Both the position numbers and the translations under genes were made by a program. A stretch of 44,698 bases of DNA from a virus: positions 1-44,698 of the IMG/VR virus record IMGVR_UViG_3300022538_000174, one strand, 5' to 3'. Positions 32,159-38,904 of the stretch are shown here, one piece after another. Position 1 is the stretch's first letter. Every line of letters begins with the position of its first letter. The notes beneath the pieces were generated by a model. The model worked only from the letters and a program-made list of their open reading frames with translations, did no database searches and had not been told where the DNA came from.

Positions 32159-32174
32159 GACATTTCTTAAATTA

Positions 32175-32190
32175 TTTTCTCGACGGGGAA
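32175..32190 (-). promoter_or_regulatory. Repeated motif, copy 2: candidate promoter or operator
   Basis: Identical to 4198-4213. Here it lies 17 bases upstream of the TerS-like start on the minus strand. The AATT-rich run on its downstream side is also shared. It fits a site controlling the late operon. Confidence 0.45.
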
Positions 32191-32223
32191 GGGCGTTTAA
32201 TCAAGAAATGCTGAAAAAAAGAC

Positions 32224-32250
32224 TTGACAGACGGTATCCGACGGTAGTAA
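32224..32250 (+). promoter_or_regulatory. Plus-strand promoter with direct repeats
   Basis: TTGACA at 32224-32229 is followed by two direct repeats GACGGTA (32230-32236 and 32240-32246), 10 bases apart. A weak -10 (TAGTAA, 15-base spacer) overlaps the second repeat. One-helical-turn repeats over a promoter suggest a regulator site. It heads the only plus-strand operon. Confidence 0.5.
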
Positions 32251-32295
32251 CGTGTGATCGTGAATATGACAACTAACCAACAGGGGAATAGAACA

Positions 32296-32598
32296 ATGGC
32301 ACAACTCAATCAAATAGGCAAACATGCCACCACCATAAGCACGATTGACGGGGTAACATCAGTAGTGTATCACTCAACAGCGGTTGTGCGGTTCGATAAG
32401 GACAAGATCGTCCTGAACTCTAACGGCTGGCACACTCAAACCACTAAAAACAGAATGAACCAGACATCGCACCAGTTCGGCCTTGGTTACAGGGTTTACC
32501 AAAAGGATTATGAGTGGTTTGTTGAGTTTGGCGGGGAAGTTTACGGATTTGCCGATAAAATGACCTTGGAAGCAGACGGTAGCGTAACCTACGCCTAG
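32296..32598 (+). CDS. Unknown phage protein with RMNQ motif, 100 aa
   Basis: The start at 32296 follows AGGGG nine bases upstream; longer readings lack a site. The sequence VVYHSTAVVRFDKDKIVLNSNGWHTQTTKNRMNQTSHQFGLGYRVYQKDYEWFVEF contains the GWxTxTTKxRMNQ pattern seen in short proteins of many phages, role unknown. It is the first gene of the plus-strand operon. Confidence 0.68.
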   Translation: MAQLNQIGKHATTISTIDGVTSVVYHSTAVVRFDKDKIVLNSNGWHTQTTKNRMNQTSHQFGLGYRVYQKDYEWFVEFGGEVYGFADKMTLEADGSVTYA

Positions 32599-32638
32599 CC
32601 AGAACGGTTCCGCCGGGGTTCGATTCCCCGGCTGGCAC
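32598..32638 (+). other. tRNA T-arm/acceptor-like hairpin
   Basis: GCCGGGG (32612-32618) and CCCCGGC (32626-32632) pair over 7 bp around the loop TTCGATT. This loop fits the tRNA T-loop consensus. GCCAG (32598-32602) can pair with CTGGC (32632-32636) as an acceptor-like stem. D and anticodon arms are missing and no CCA follows. It could be the 3' end of a host tRNA (an attP core) or a tRNA mimic; no integrase is present. Confidence 0.6.
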
Positions 32639-32641
32639 AAA

Positions 32642-32730
32642 GTGAATACGACGCCACATACTCAACAATTACCCCTGGCCGGGAACCTCTGCTCGTTACC
32701 GAGCTGTCGTATTCACATCCCGGCCAGGGG
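32642..32730 (+). ncRNA. Interlocked inverted repeats (pseudoknot-capable leader)
   Basis: A = GTGAATACGAC (32642-32652) pairs exactly with A' (32706-32716). B = CCCCTGGCCGGGA (32672-32684) pairs exactly with B' (32718-32730). Their order is A-B-A'-B'. A third hairpin (32691-32695 with 32700-32704, tetraloop) lies between B and A'. The element ends 10 bases before the GAGGGA of the next gene. Only one base separates A' from B'. Confidence 0.7.
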
Positions 32731-32749
32731 CTATCTTAATGAGGGAATC

Positions 32750-32938
32750 ATGGCCATCAATAAAGTCTTAGTAAAAAAGATACAACGGTTATCACAAAAG
32801 TATTACGATGACCTCCAGCGTATCTATGATGACGAAATGGACTTGGAGACCTATGAGAACAGTCCCGCTGTCGAAGCCAGCGTAATAGCGCAAGGGGAAG
32901 CCGAAGCCACTGTAAATGCCGATATTGAATGGGATTAA
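32750..32938 (+). CDS. Small acidic protein, 62 aa
   Basis: ATG at 32750 has GAGGGA just upstream and immediately follows the interlocked element. MAINKVLVKKIQRLSQKYYDDLQRIYDDEMDLETYENSP is a basic-then-acidic helical sequence. Unknown; its expression may be controlled by the leader structure. A longer GTG-initiated reading would cross the repeats and is less likely. Confidence 0.62.
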   Translation: MAINKVLVKKIQRLSQKYYDDLQRIYDDEMDLETYENSPAVEASVIAQGEAEATVNADIEWD

Positions 32939-33016
32939 CCAATGAAGGTCAAATATCAAGAAGTAGCAACCGACGGTAAGCGCATATATATAAAACCAAC
33001 TACAAGTGAGGGAATT

Positions 33017-33433
33017 ATGGAACACACACCTGGACCTTGGGAAACACAAGACGGCTTTGTCCGCTCCGGTCCACTAGGACACCCCGATACAAAGCCAATC
33101 TGTTATATCCAGACATCTGCACGTAAACCGAACGTTGCCGAAGCCAACGCCAACGCCCGCCGGATAGTCTCTTGCGTGAATGCCTGTAAGGACATGAGTG
33201 ATCCAGAGGCCGAGATCAAGCGATTGAAACGCTACGATGAAACGCCCAAGTGTCATCACGGGCACGTCAGTCTGCCTCTGCATCTTTGGGATTGCCCCAC
33301 CTGTACTGAGCAACTCCGTCGGGACAAGGCGGAACTGGTGAAGGCGCTTAAAAAAATCTTTGCCGACAGCGAAGAATATTACATACAGGATATTGCCGAA
33401 GTCGCCATCGCCAAGCACGGAAGGGAATCCTAA
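33017..33433 (+). CDS. Unknown phage protein with MEHTPGPW start, 138 aa
   Basis: MEHTPGPWETQDGFV, followed by ANANARRIVSCVNACKDM, is a start and core known from many phage proteins of unknown role. A reading 25 codons longer (from 32942) exists, but GAGGGAATT precedes 33017. Residues about 83-97 (CHHGHVSLPLHLWDCPTC) hold His and Cys that could bind zinc. It overlaps the next gene by one base. Confidence 0.7.
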   Translation: MEHTPGPWETQDGFVRSGPLGHPDTKPICYIQTSARKPNVAEANANARRIVSCVNACKDMSDPEAEIKRLKRYDETPKCHHGHVSLPLHLWDCPTCTEQLRRDKAELVKALKKIFADSEEYYIQDIAEVAIAKHGRES

Positions 33434-33663
33434 TGCCAGAAGATAAGCCCCTGTCCCGGTCTAGCCACTACCTGCACAAGCACAATGCCGTCAGGCCGTA
33501 TATAGCCATACCCAAGGCGCTGTGGGCGGATTTCCAGCGGGCGGTAGACAAAGAGAACGCCCGGACAAATAAGCCAGAGCTGCGCCTGTCAAGGTCGTAT
33601 GTGGTGGTTACGCTAGTTGCAGATTGGGTCTATAAGAGGGTGGACAAACCAGAAAAGGGCTAA
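33433..33663 (+). CDS. Small putative DNA-binding protein, 76 aa
   Basis: RPYIAIPKALWADFQRAVDKENARTNKPELRLSRSYVVVTLVADWVYK has a strand-helix-helix order compatible with ribbon-helix-helix proteins. The match is weak. It overlaps the end of the previous gene and is followed two bases later by the next ATG. Confidence 0.55.
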   Translation: MPEDKPLSRSSHYLHKHNAVRPYIAIPKALWADFQRAVDKENARTNKPELRLSRSYVVVTLVADWVYKRVDKPEKG

Positions 33664-33664
33664 C

Positions 33665-33937
33665 ATGAAGATAAACTACTCTGTGAGTCGAAAGAACGCC
33701 AGTCAGAACGGGAGTCTTGACCTACCCCAATACACCAACGCCGATTGGGGGAAGGAGCGTGTTCACAATAAAATCAGAAGGCTCATAAAAAGCAAGCATC
33801 CTCGGTGGACTCTTGTAGGCTATGCTGTCGCCCACAAGCCCGCAAAGGTAAGCACAACCGAAGCCTACGAAGTTTTCTCAGAAGAATGGAGCGGTGATGC
33901 CCTTGCCCGTGCAATAACAGACAGGACAACCCAATAA
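33665..33937 (+). CDS. Unknown protein, 90 aa
   Basis: The start at 33665 is just after the preceding stop. MKINYSVSRKNASQNGSLDLPQYTNADWGKERVHNKIRRLIKSKHPRWTLVGYAVAHKP has no recognised family. It is the last plus-strand gene and meets the minus-strand operon end to end. Confidence 0.55.
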   Translation: MKINYSVSRKNASQNGSLDLPQYTNADWGKERVHNKIRRLIKSKHPRWTLVGYAVAHKPAKVSTTEAYEVFSEEWSGDALARAITDRTTQ

Positions 33938-33978
33938 GCAAAAGAGTAGAACAATGGCAAGCTGAAGCCATACATAAC

Positions 33979-34016
33979 CTCGCCTAAGCCCCTGATCGTG
34001 CGCTAGAGCAGGCGGG
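33979..34016. terminator. Possible bidirectional terminator at a convergent junction
   Basis: CTCGCCT (33979-33985) pairs with AGGCGGG (34010-34016), 7 bp with one T-G, around a 24-base loop, in the gap between convergent genes. There is no clear T-tract, so this is a weak call. Confidence 0.3.
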
Positions 34017-34020
34017 TTAA

Positions 34021-34662
34021 TTAATTGCGCCTATCCTTTTTGCGGCTTTCTGTGCGCCAAATACTCCCGTCAATACTGAAAAGCCGGGTGTTAAGCGTGT
34101 AAACACCTACCTCATTGTTCCAACTATACTCCTCCCACCCGTCTTTGAATGCTACGCCGAAAAAGGATTGCTTCCGCCGTTCTTCCCCGCTGCGCCTAGG
34201 GACAACCCTTCCCCTCTTCCCCTTGCTGAAGTCGTATTCAGGTTTCATGTCTGGAGCTTCCTCGGCGCCTTTGCATTGGGGGCATTTAGCGCCGTGCTTA
34301 GATAGCTTCGCGCTACCACATTTACAAACTCTTAGCCACCCGCTCCCCCCGCACATCTGGCAGACCTTTTTGTCGTCCTCAACAATATGGTCGCCTTCAA
34401 AGAGGCGCTTGAGCTTCTCCAAAGCATAATGCGAGTCAGTTTGCTTATGATAACAGCGTAATAATATTTGGAGGACTTTCGCCTCCGGGAACTCCCCCCT
34501 CGTCAGCGGGGCGATGCGGTCGTAGAGGGCTTTAGCGTCCCCAGTATTGGGATAGTCTTTGACAGGAGGCGGTACACTACCATCATCTAACCCCTTATTA
34601 TACCAAAACTGCGAATATCTATGTATTACCTCTATCGCTTCCTGCTTCCGGTCATCCATCAT
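34021..34662 (-). CDS. Zinc-finger protein with DnaJ-like CxxCxGxG, 213 aa
   Basis: The start at 34662 shares ATGA with the upstream gene and has GGAAGG at good spacing. Residues about 98-130 (CQMCGGSGWLRVCKCGSAKLSKHGAKCPQC) form a zinc-binding cluster like the central DnaJ domain. The N-terminus EAIEVIHRYSQFWYNKGL is helical. It may act with the replication operon in which it is the last gene. Confidence 0.6.
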   Translation of the reverse strand: MMDDRKQEAIEVIHRYSQFWYNKGLDDGSVPPPVKDYPNTGDAKALYDRIAPLTRGEFPEAKVLQILLRCYHKQTDSHYALEKLKRLFEGDHIVEDDKKVCQMCGGSGWLRVCKCGSAKLSKHGAKCPQCKGAEEAPDMKPEYDFSKGKRGRVVPRRSGEERRKQSFFGVAFKDGWEEYSWNNEVGVYTLNTRLFSIDGSIWRTESRKKDRRN

Positions 34663-35042
34663 TGCCATCCTTCCTTTGCCCACTGTTTGTTGTGTGCGCG
34701 ATTCATAAACAGCCTGCACCATGCTTCGCAGGGCTGGTCAATCTTCCACGCCTCCATGTAGTCCACCATCTCCCGGTGCATAATAATCATTGCGGCACGG
34801 ATATGCTTTTTTGACTTAAGCAATGCCGGGGCGTAGTGCTGACTGAATAGGATGTTCTGCCAGTCCTCTTGGCGGGGCAGCCAGACGTAATCTTTCTTTT
34901 CCCACTTCCACAAGGGGCCATCTAGGGTGACTATATATGTGTTATCCTTCTGCATTACACAAAGCGCCCTATCGCCTTTCTTCTGTTCCCACTGCCCTTG
35001 AATCTCCTTACAGTCGCATTGTTTAATGTAAGTTTCATTCAT
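34659..35042 (-). CDS. Unknown protein, 127 aa
   Basis: ATG at 35042 follows GGAGGCTAACG, one of four near-identical start cassettes in this operon. The N-terminus YIKQCDCKEIQGQWEQKKGDRALCVMQKDNTYIV is beta-rich and the C-terminus is helical with Trp/Cys (CEAWCRLFMNRAHNKQW). Unrecognised. Confidence 0.55.
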   Translation of the reverse strand: MNETYIKQCDCKEIQGQWEQKKGDRALCVMQKDNTYIVTLDGPLWKWEKKDYVWLPRQEDWQNILFSQHYAPALLKSKKHIRAAMIIMHREMVDYMEAWKIDQPCEAWCRLFMNRAHNKQWAKEGWQ

Positions 35043-35286
35043 CGTTAGCCTCCAGTATATTACGACATTTCTCACACAAATCCCTGAGCCGGGGGGTTTT
35101 CCTTCCCTCTTCATAAGTCCGATACTTCCAATTGTCGGCAATTCCGCAAAGAGGTGCTCTTGAAGCCAGACCAAATGTTTTTATAGCAGCATGGAATTTG
35201 TCTGTCGGTTCTGGCGTAATGCTGTCGAGGGCATCAGCCTCTATCCACAGCGCCCATATAATTTCAACTTCCCTTGTCTCACGCAT
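35035..35286 (-). CDS. Unknown protein, 83 aa
   Basis: The start has GGAGGCTGACG. The product has a helical first half and a Cys-containing end (CEKCRNILEANDE). The last residues are the translated start cassette of the next gene. No family recognised. Confidence 0.55.
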   Translation of the reverse strand: MRETREVEIIWALWIEADALDSITPEPTDKFHAAIKTFGLASRAPLCGIADNWKYRTYEEGRKTPRLRDLCEKCRNILEANDE

Positions 35287-35560
35287 CGTCAGCCTCCTTG
35301 CAATTTCTCAGGATAAACTCTCCCAATTCTCTCAATTGAGGATCTTTTTCGGGAACGCTCCAATCGTTTTCCATCTTTACTAAGCATCCAAACATGATCT
35401 TAATGCCAGCCCAGACTCTTTTATACGCACTTACAAAATTACATGGGCCTATGCGTGTTACAAAATAAAGAGAAACTATATTCCCTCCCTCTTCTCCATC
35501 GTAGCATTCTGCTCGTATCAGGTGGTCTCGTGAACCACAGCCACACTCAAAATGTTGCAT
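35279..35560 (-). CDS. Unknown protein with N-terminal CGCGS, 93 aa
   Basis: MQHFECGCGSRDHLIRAECYDGEEGGNIVSLYF begins with a possible metal-binding CxCxS and continues as an alpha/beta sequence. GGAGGCTGAAG precedes the ATG at 35560. It ends in KEADDA, encoded by the following gene's start cassette. Confidence 0.55.
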   Translation of the reverse strand: MQHFECGCGSRDHLIRAECYDGEEGGNIVSLYFVTRIGPCNFVSAYKRVWAGIKIMFGCLVKMENDWSVPEKDPQLRELGEFILRNCKEADDA

Positions 35561-35867
35561 CTTCAGCCTCCTTAATGTTTTGAATACTTGGGGGAATCTC
35601 AAACCAGTAATGTCCGCCTCTCTCAGACTTCATCCAACATAATGTCCAGAACATCAAATTAGCTCTTAATGCCCCAAGAATCTCCTCATTGCCCGACCAA
35701 CCGCCAGTGTGTAGCTCGACTTTATTTTCATCACGTATTATTTGACGATCAGCCCATCGCCAGCGATCTACAATAAAGTCAAGTAGCCCGCTCACATTGG
35801 ATTTCAATACATCCCATTCCTCAATGGTTTTCAACTCATTATCGTCTGGGTATCCGTCTTTATCCAT
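35547..35867 (-). CDS. Unknown protein, 106 aa
   Basis: It looks related in length and style to the preceding gene: GLLDFIVDRWRWADRQIIRDENKVELHTGGWSGNEEILGALRANLMFWTLCWMKSERGGHYWFEIP. The segment (F)WxxxWMKSERGGHYWFEIP may align with phage proteins of unknown role. GGAGGCTGAGG precedes the ATG. A folded intergenic element lies directly upstream. Confidence 0.55.
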   Translation of the reverse strand: MDKDGYPDDNELKTIEEWDVLKSNVSGLLDFIVDRWRWADRQIIRDENKVELHTGGWSGNEEILGALRANLMFWTLCWMKSERGGHYWFEIPPSIQNIKEAEDATF

Positions 35868-35892
35868 CCTCAGCCTCCTTGGTTAAAAGGGC

Positions 35893-35979
35893 TAGGTGGG
35901 GGGCAACGGCTAGTTGATAGACAATAACCTGCCATTTCTGGTCAAGCACGACCTGGTTTCATTGCCCCCCATGCACCTA
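35893..35979 (-). ncRNA. Stop-to-RBS helix element
   Basis: TAGGTGGGGGGCAA (35893-35906) pairs with TTGCCCCCC (35962-35970) and, after a 4-base bulge, ACCTA (35975-35979): 14 pairs. One end overlaps the stop codon of the preceding gene and the other reaches to within about 12 bases of the next ribosome binding site. A GGTC/GACC hairpin sits in the loop. Confidence 0.55.
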
Positions 35980-36258
35980 CCCGCTAAGTTTCTTAATGTA
36001 TTCAAAATAATCTCTCAAAACAAAATAATTCTTGCCGGTGCCCCAAATTACTTTCGCTACAACCTTCATTATACCCGCAGCCAAATGTATTGACTCGTCA
36101 AGTCGCATTTCCCAGTCAAAAATTCCATTTGTCCCCGTAAATCGAATACGAACGACATCCAACGGGTTCCCTCTGGACTTATTATGAACAACACCAACCT
36201 TGCAGGAATGCCCCGGCTTGCCCTCACTGTGCCAACTCCATATCGTTTGTTGTTTCAA
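35977..36258 (-). CDS. Unknown protein, 93 aa
   Basis: The start is probably TTG at 36258 within TTGA shared with the previous stop. The product KQQTIWSWHSEGKPGHSCKVGVVHNKSRGNPLDVVRIRFTGTNGIFDWEMRLDESIHLAAGIMKVVAKVIW is a small beta/alpha protein with an end resembling DNA-interacting phage proteins. No certain family. Confidence 0.5.
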   Translation of the reverse strand: MKQQTIWSWHSEGKPGHSCKVGVVHNKSRGNPLDVVRIRFTGTNGIFDWEMRLDESIHLAAGIMKVVAKVIWGTGKNYFVLRDYFEYIKKLSG

Positions 36259-36671
36259 AACGGCACCGACTCTTCCCCTGGTTCCGGCACCCAGCCATCC
36301 CCGAAGTCGTAATCTGGGGCGCTTTCCGGCTCCGGGCATACCTGGGTGCCACTTTCGGCTTTTGCGGGCGTGGCGGGTGCCTGGGGGCTGTTAACCGGCT
36401 CTTCTGGCTTATACGTCGCCAGTACCTTGTTCAACTCGCCTTCGCTTGGCTGTCGGCCAAGAGTAAGGTGACATTCCAGGTTTTTGATTAGGGTCTCCAG
36501 CAGGATTATGTTTATGTGCCGCCCGGAACTCTTTGCCAGGCTAACAAGCTCTGGCTTTGGCTCTGCCGTGCCACCATAACAGGTACACTTGCCGATCTCT
36601 TCCACGTTCCAATGCTTGCCGGTCCAGACCAGATCGAACACAAAACCCTGGGTGCAGAGTTGGCAACTCAT
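36255..36671 (-). CDS. Protein with N-terminal zinc finger and disordered tail, 138 aa
   Basis: SCQLCTQGFVFDLVWTGKHWNVEEIGKCTC (2-31) has four cysteines suited to zinc. Residues 85-130 are Pro/Ala/Glu-rich and likely disordered, ending in DYDFGDGWVPEPGEESVPF. It follows the DUF1376 replication gene with ATGA overlap, so a loader or adaptor role is possible but unproven. Confidence 0.55.
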   Translation of the reverse strand: MSCQLCTQGFVFDLVWTGKHWNVEEIGKCTCYGGTAEPKPELVSLAKSSGRHINIILLETLIKNLECHLTLGRQPSEGELNKVLATYKPEEPVNSPQAPATPAKAESGTQVCPEPESAPDYDFGDGWVPEPGEESVPF

Positions 36672-37342
36672 TTATAAAGTCCCCCTGAACCATCTTTCAC
36701 ATCATCCCAGAAATCGTCATTTTTGGCTACTTTCTTATTATCCCTTGATAACCAACCATTTACGAACTTGTTAAGGTTTTTATATCCCTTCTGAGTATTG
36801 CTGAAAGCATAGGCTCTGGCCTCCAAGATGCACTGCGCTATATCAATACCGGGGTAGGCCCGCTCCCATATTACTAACTGCTGTTCAGGGATACTGTCAA
36901 AGAAGTTTGCTAATTTCTGCTCATAAGCAGTAAATGGCTTTTCTTCTTTCTTTTTTTCTGGTTCTTGCTCTGACTTCTTACTCTTACTCTTACTCTTACT
37001 CTGAATACCTATGGCTTTCCTAGTGGGTGACCCATAACGTAACCTAGCCCCTTTTCTGCCACCTTCAACCTGTTTATTGAGAAGAGCTTCCTTTTCAAGC
37101 CTTATCTCATATAGTTTAGGATTGACAAGTTCGCCTGAAATGCATTCGGTAAATTTCAACTGTAGGACAGGCCATTCATTAGCACACTCGATAGGTAACC
37201 TACTAGGTATGCTACTAAGTGACCCATTCTCCCACTGATAACAGAGCAAGTCAATGAAAACCCCCTTCTCTGCCTTGGTCATCCCGGCAGTACCAACCAG
37301 CCATTGCTTTGCATCAAGGGGGAACCAGGGGAGATTATTCAT
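36668..37342 (-). CDS. DUF1376-family replication protein (replisome organiser-like), 224 aa
   Basis: NLPWFPLDAKQWLVGTAGMTKAEKGVFIDLLCYQWENGSLSS (3-43) is the typical start of DUF1376 proteins, found in phage replication modules. A Lys/Ser/Glu-rich linker lies at about 108-140. The C-terminal 80 residues (FDSIPEQQLVIWERAYPGIDIAQ, NKFVNGWLSRD) resemble the C-terminus of phage initiators. It may bind the origin or recruit host helicase. No other initiator is visible. Confidence 0.7.
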   Translation of the reverse strand: MNNLPWFPLDAKQWLVGTAGMTKAEKGVFIDLLCYQWENGSLSSIPSRLPIECANEWPVLQLKFTECISGELVNPKLYEIRLEKEALLNKQVEGGRKGARLRYGSPTRKAIGIQSKSKSKSKKSEQEPEKKKEEKPFTAYEQKLANFFDSIPEQQLVIWERAYPGIDIAQCILEARAYAFSNTQKGYKNLNKFVNGWLSRDNKKVAKNDDFWDDVKDGSGGLYK

Positions 37343-37344
37343 GG

Positions 37345-37815
37345 CTAAAATGGGATTTCTTCATCTTTGATGTTTATAATTTTAGCCGAATGATATTCAG
37401 CATCTTCTTTTGAAAGCAGAAACCCCTTAGATGTCTTCATGTTATTTTCTTCTATCTCTCGTATTTTGGCTAGTCTTTTCAACTCCTTTTTTGAGAACAT
37501 ATACAATATATCATAATTGCCAATAGCATATATCCAGGAATTATCATTTCTAAATACCCCAGAAGGTACATATTCAGCATTTGAGGGAGCTGTCTTTTCG
37601 GCGGTTTCTATCCATAAATTCCCACTATCTTTATATATCATATCATACTTAATTTCAAAACCCGCCTCACTTTCTCCATATTGTAATTGCTCCCACTCAC
37701 TTTCGTAAAGGCCAATATCAAAACCCAATTCCTCTTTTATAACACCGGCAATGTAGTTTTGGTAACGGACTCCTTCATTCATCTTCCCTACATAATATTC
37801 AGTCTTTGCTTTCAT
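37345..37815 (-). CDS. Possible PD-(D/E)XK-type nuclease beside the methyltransferase, 156 aa
   Basis: The start at 37815 overlaps the end of the MT-A70 gene. Residues about 8-25 (VGKMNEGVRYQNYIAGVIKEEL) and FEIKYDMIYKDSGNLWIETAEKTAPSNAEYV suggest an acidic cluster followed by E-x-x-E-K, reminiscent of but not identical to a PD-(D/E)XK site. If real, it may be the restriction partner of the methylase or a recombination nuclease. The assignment is tentative. Confidence 0.5.
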   Translation of the reverse strand: MKAKTEYYVGKMNEGVRYQNYIAGVIKEELGFDIGLYESEWEQLQYGESEAGFEIKYDMIYKDSGNLWIETAEKTAPSNAEYVPSGVFRNDNSWIYAIGNYDILYMFSKKELKRLAKIREIEENNMKTSKGFLLSKEDAEYHSAKIINIKDEEIPF

Positions 37816-38779
37816 ACCCCCAACCTTCCCACTCGTTGGGTAAATCTCCCCTTGCGAACAACTCAATGCGGGGGCCATTGGGGTAAAGTTCATCTATAAT
37901 AGACCTGAACTCTTCTGGCTTTTGTGAGTGTTTCTTGGTTTTTTCTATACTTACTACACTATCGTATAATTTGGAGTTATCTGGCATACAGCTGCCGCGA
38001 GTACAGACCAATAATAATTCATGTCTCACCGAATTGTAATGGCCATAATTATGTTTTATCTTATCCCAAACAAACGCCGCCTTGTAGACAAAACCCCACG
38101 CTTCTATAACTTTAAAGGACTCTGCGAGAAGCGGTGAAGTAACCCAAATAAATAGAACGGCATCGCTATGTGCAAGGTTGATTACTGGCAGGTCACATAA
38201 TTCATATATTTTCATCGTTGGATAATGGTCTTCAGCACCAGAATAGTTTTTTAGACCCCTGCGTGAATCGCCATAGAACCAAGGGGGATCTGCGTAGATA
38301 ACTCTATATTTACCTTTTGGGAATTTACCATCGCTGGCTATCTCATTGTGACGCTTATGTATTTCTGATTTACGAGCTAATGAAGCCACCCCTGCAACAG
38401 TTACTTCCTTGTGTTGCTCACGCAATTCATTAAGGTGGGCTTCAAATTCATTCTCCGGGACGGCTGCTATTTTCTGGGATAGGCTGGAAGTATCGCGGGA
38501 AATGCCAAGATCGGAAAGGCTTGGAGCAACGGTCGTGTCTCTCGACCGTTGATATTCACCAGGTTGTTGTCTCTCTGTTTCTGCCAGCAATTCCCCCATC
38601 CTTCGCATAGCCCGGAGTTTTATTTCGCTGGCCCAGGATACCATTTCAGTGTCCTTAGCTTGCCGAGCGTAAGCCCGAACAGCATCGGCTTTATCGTGGA
38701 TGTCTTTTGCCTCGTCCACCTCTTTGGCTTCCCTTAATGCAATACGAGCCGCTTCGTAACGAACAAGTTTATCAGTCAT
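37799..38779 (-). CDS. MT-A70-family adenine DNA methyltransferase, 326 aa
   Basis: VIYADPPWFYG places the catalytic DPPW at 164-167, followed by MKIYELCDLPV, FIWVTSPLL and HSQKPEEFRSIID, the standard MT-A70 order. These enzymes methylate adenine N6. The N-terminal 150 residues are helical and may be a DNA-binding part. It is the first gene behind a TTGACA promoter and an unusual folded leader. Confidence 0.88.
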   Translation of the reverse strand: MTDKLVRYEAARIALREAKEVDEAKDIHDKADAVRAYARQAKDTEMVSWASEIKLRAMRRMGELLAETERQQPGEYQRSRDTTVAPSLSDLGISRDTSSLSQKIAAVPENEFEAHLNELREQHKEVTVAGVASLARKSEIHKRHNEIASDGKFPKGKYRVIYADPPWFYGDSRRGLKNYSGAEDHYPTMKIYELCDLPVINLAHSDAVLFIWVTSPLLAESFKVIEAWGFVYKAAFVWDKIKHNYGHYNSVRHELLLVCTRGSCMPDNSKLYDSVVSIEKTKKHSQKPEEFRSIIDELYPNGPRIELFARGDLPNEWEGWGYESKD

Positions 38780-38795
38780 TCATTATCTCACAAAA

Positions 38796-38900
38796 GTGCC
38801 CCACCCCCAGGCTTGAGAGCAAACACCAACACAAGGAAGGTAATGCACCTGGGGAGGGGCAGGTTTGAGTAATGCGATATGTTAGTGTTTACTCTCATTA
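38796..38900 (-). ncRNA. Interlocked leader of the methyltransferase operon
   Basis: On the minus strand GAGAGTAAACAC (38894-38883) pairs with GTGTTTGCTCTC (38824-38813), 12 pairs with one G-U. GCCCCTCCCCAGG (38858-38846) pairs with CCTGGGGGTGGGGC (38809-38796). The order is A-B-A'-B' and only 3 bases separate the last two arms. A 5' GGTAATG (38900-38894) can also pair with either of two CATTAC segments (38872-38867 or 38843-38838). It occupies almost the whole untranslated leader. Confidence 0.7.
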
Positions 38901-38904
38901 CCCT

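Noticed and set aside
32550-32638. Complete tRNA gene ending with the T-arm
   Set aside because: No anticodon or D arm can be drawn, the 5' part would lie in a coding region, and the acceptor stem is imperfect.
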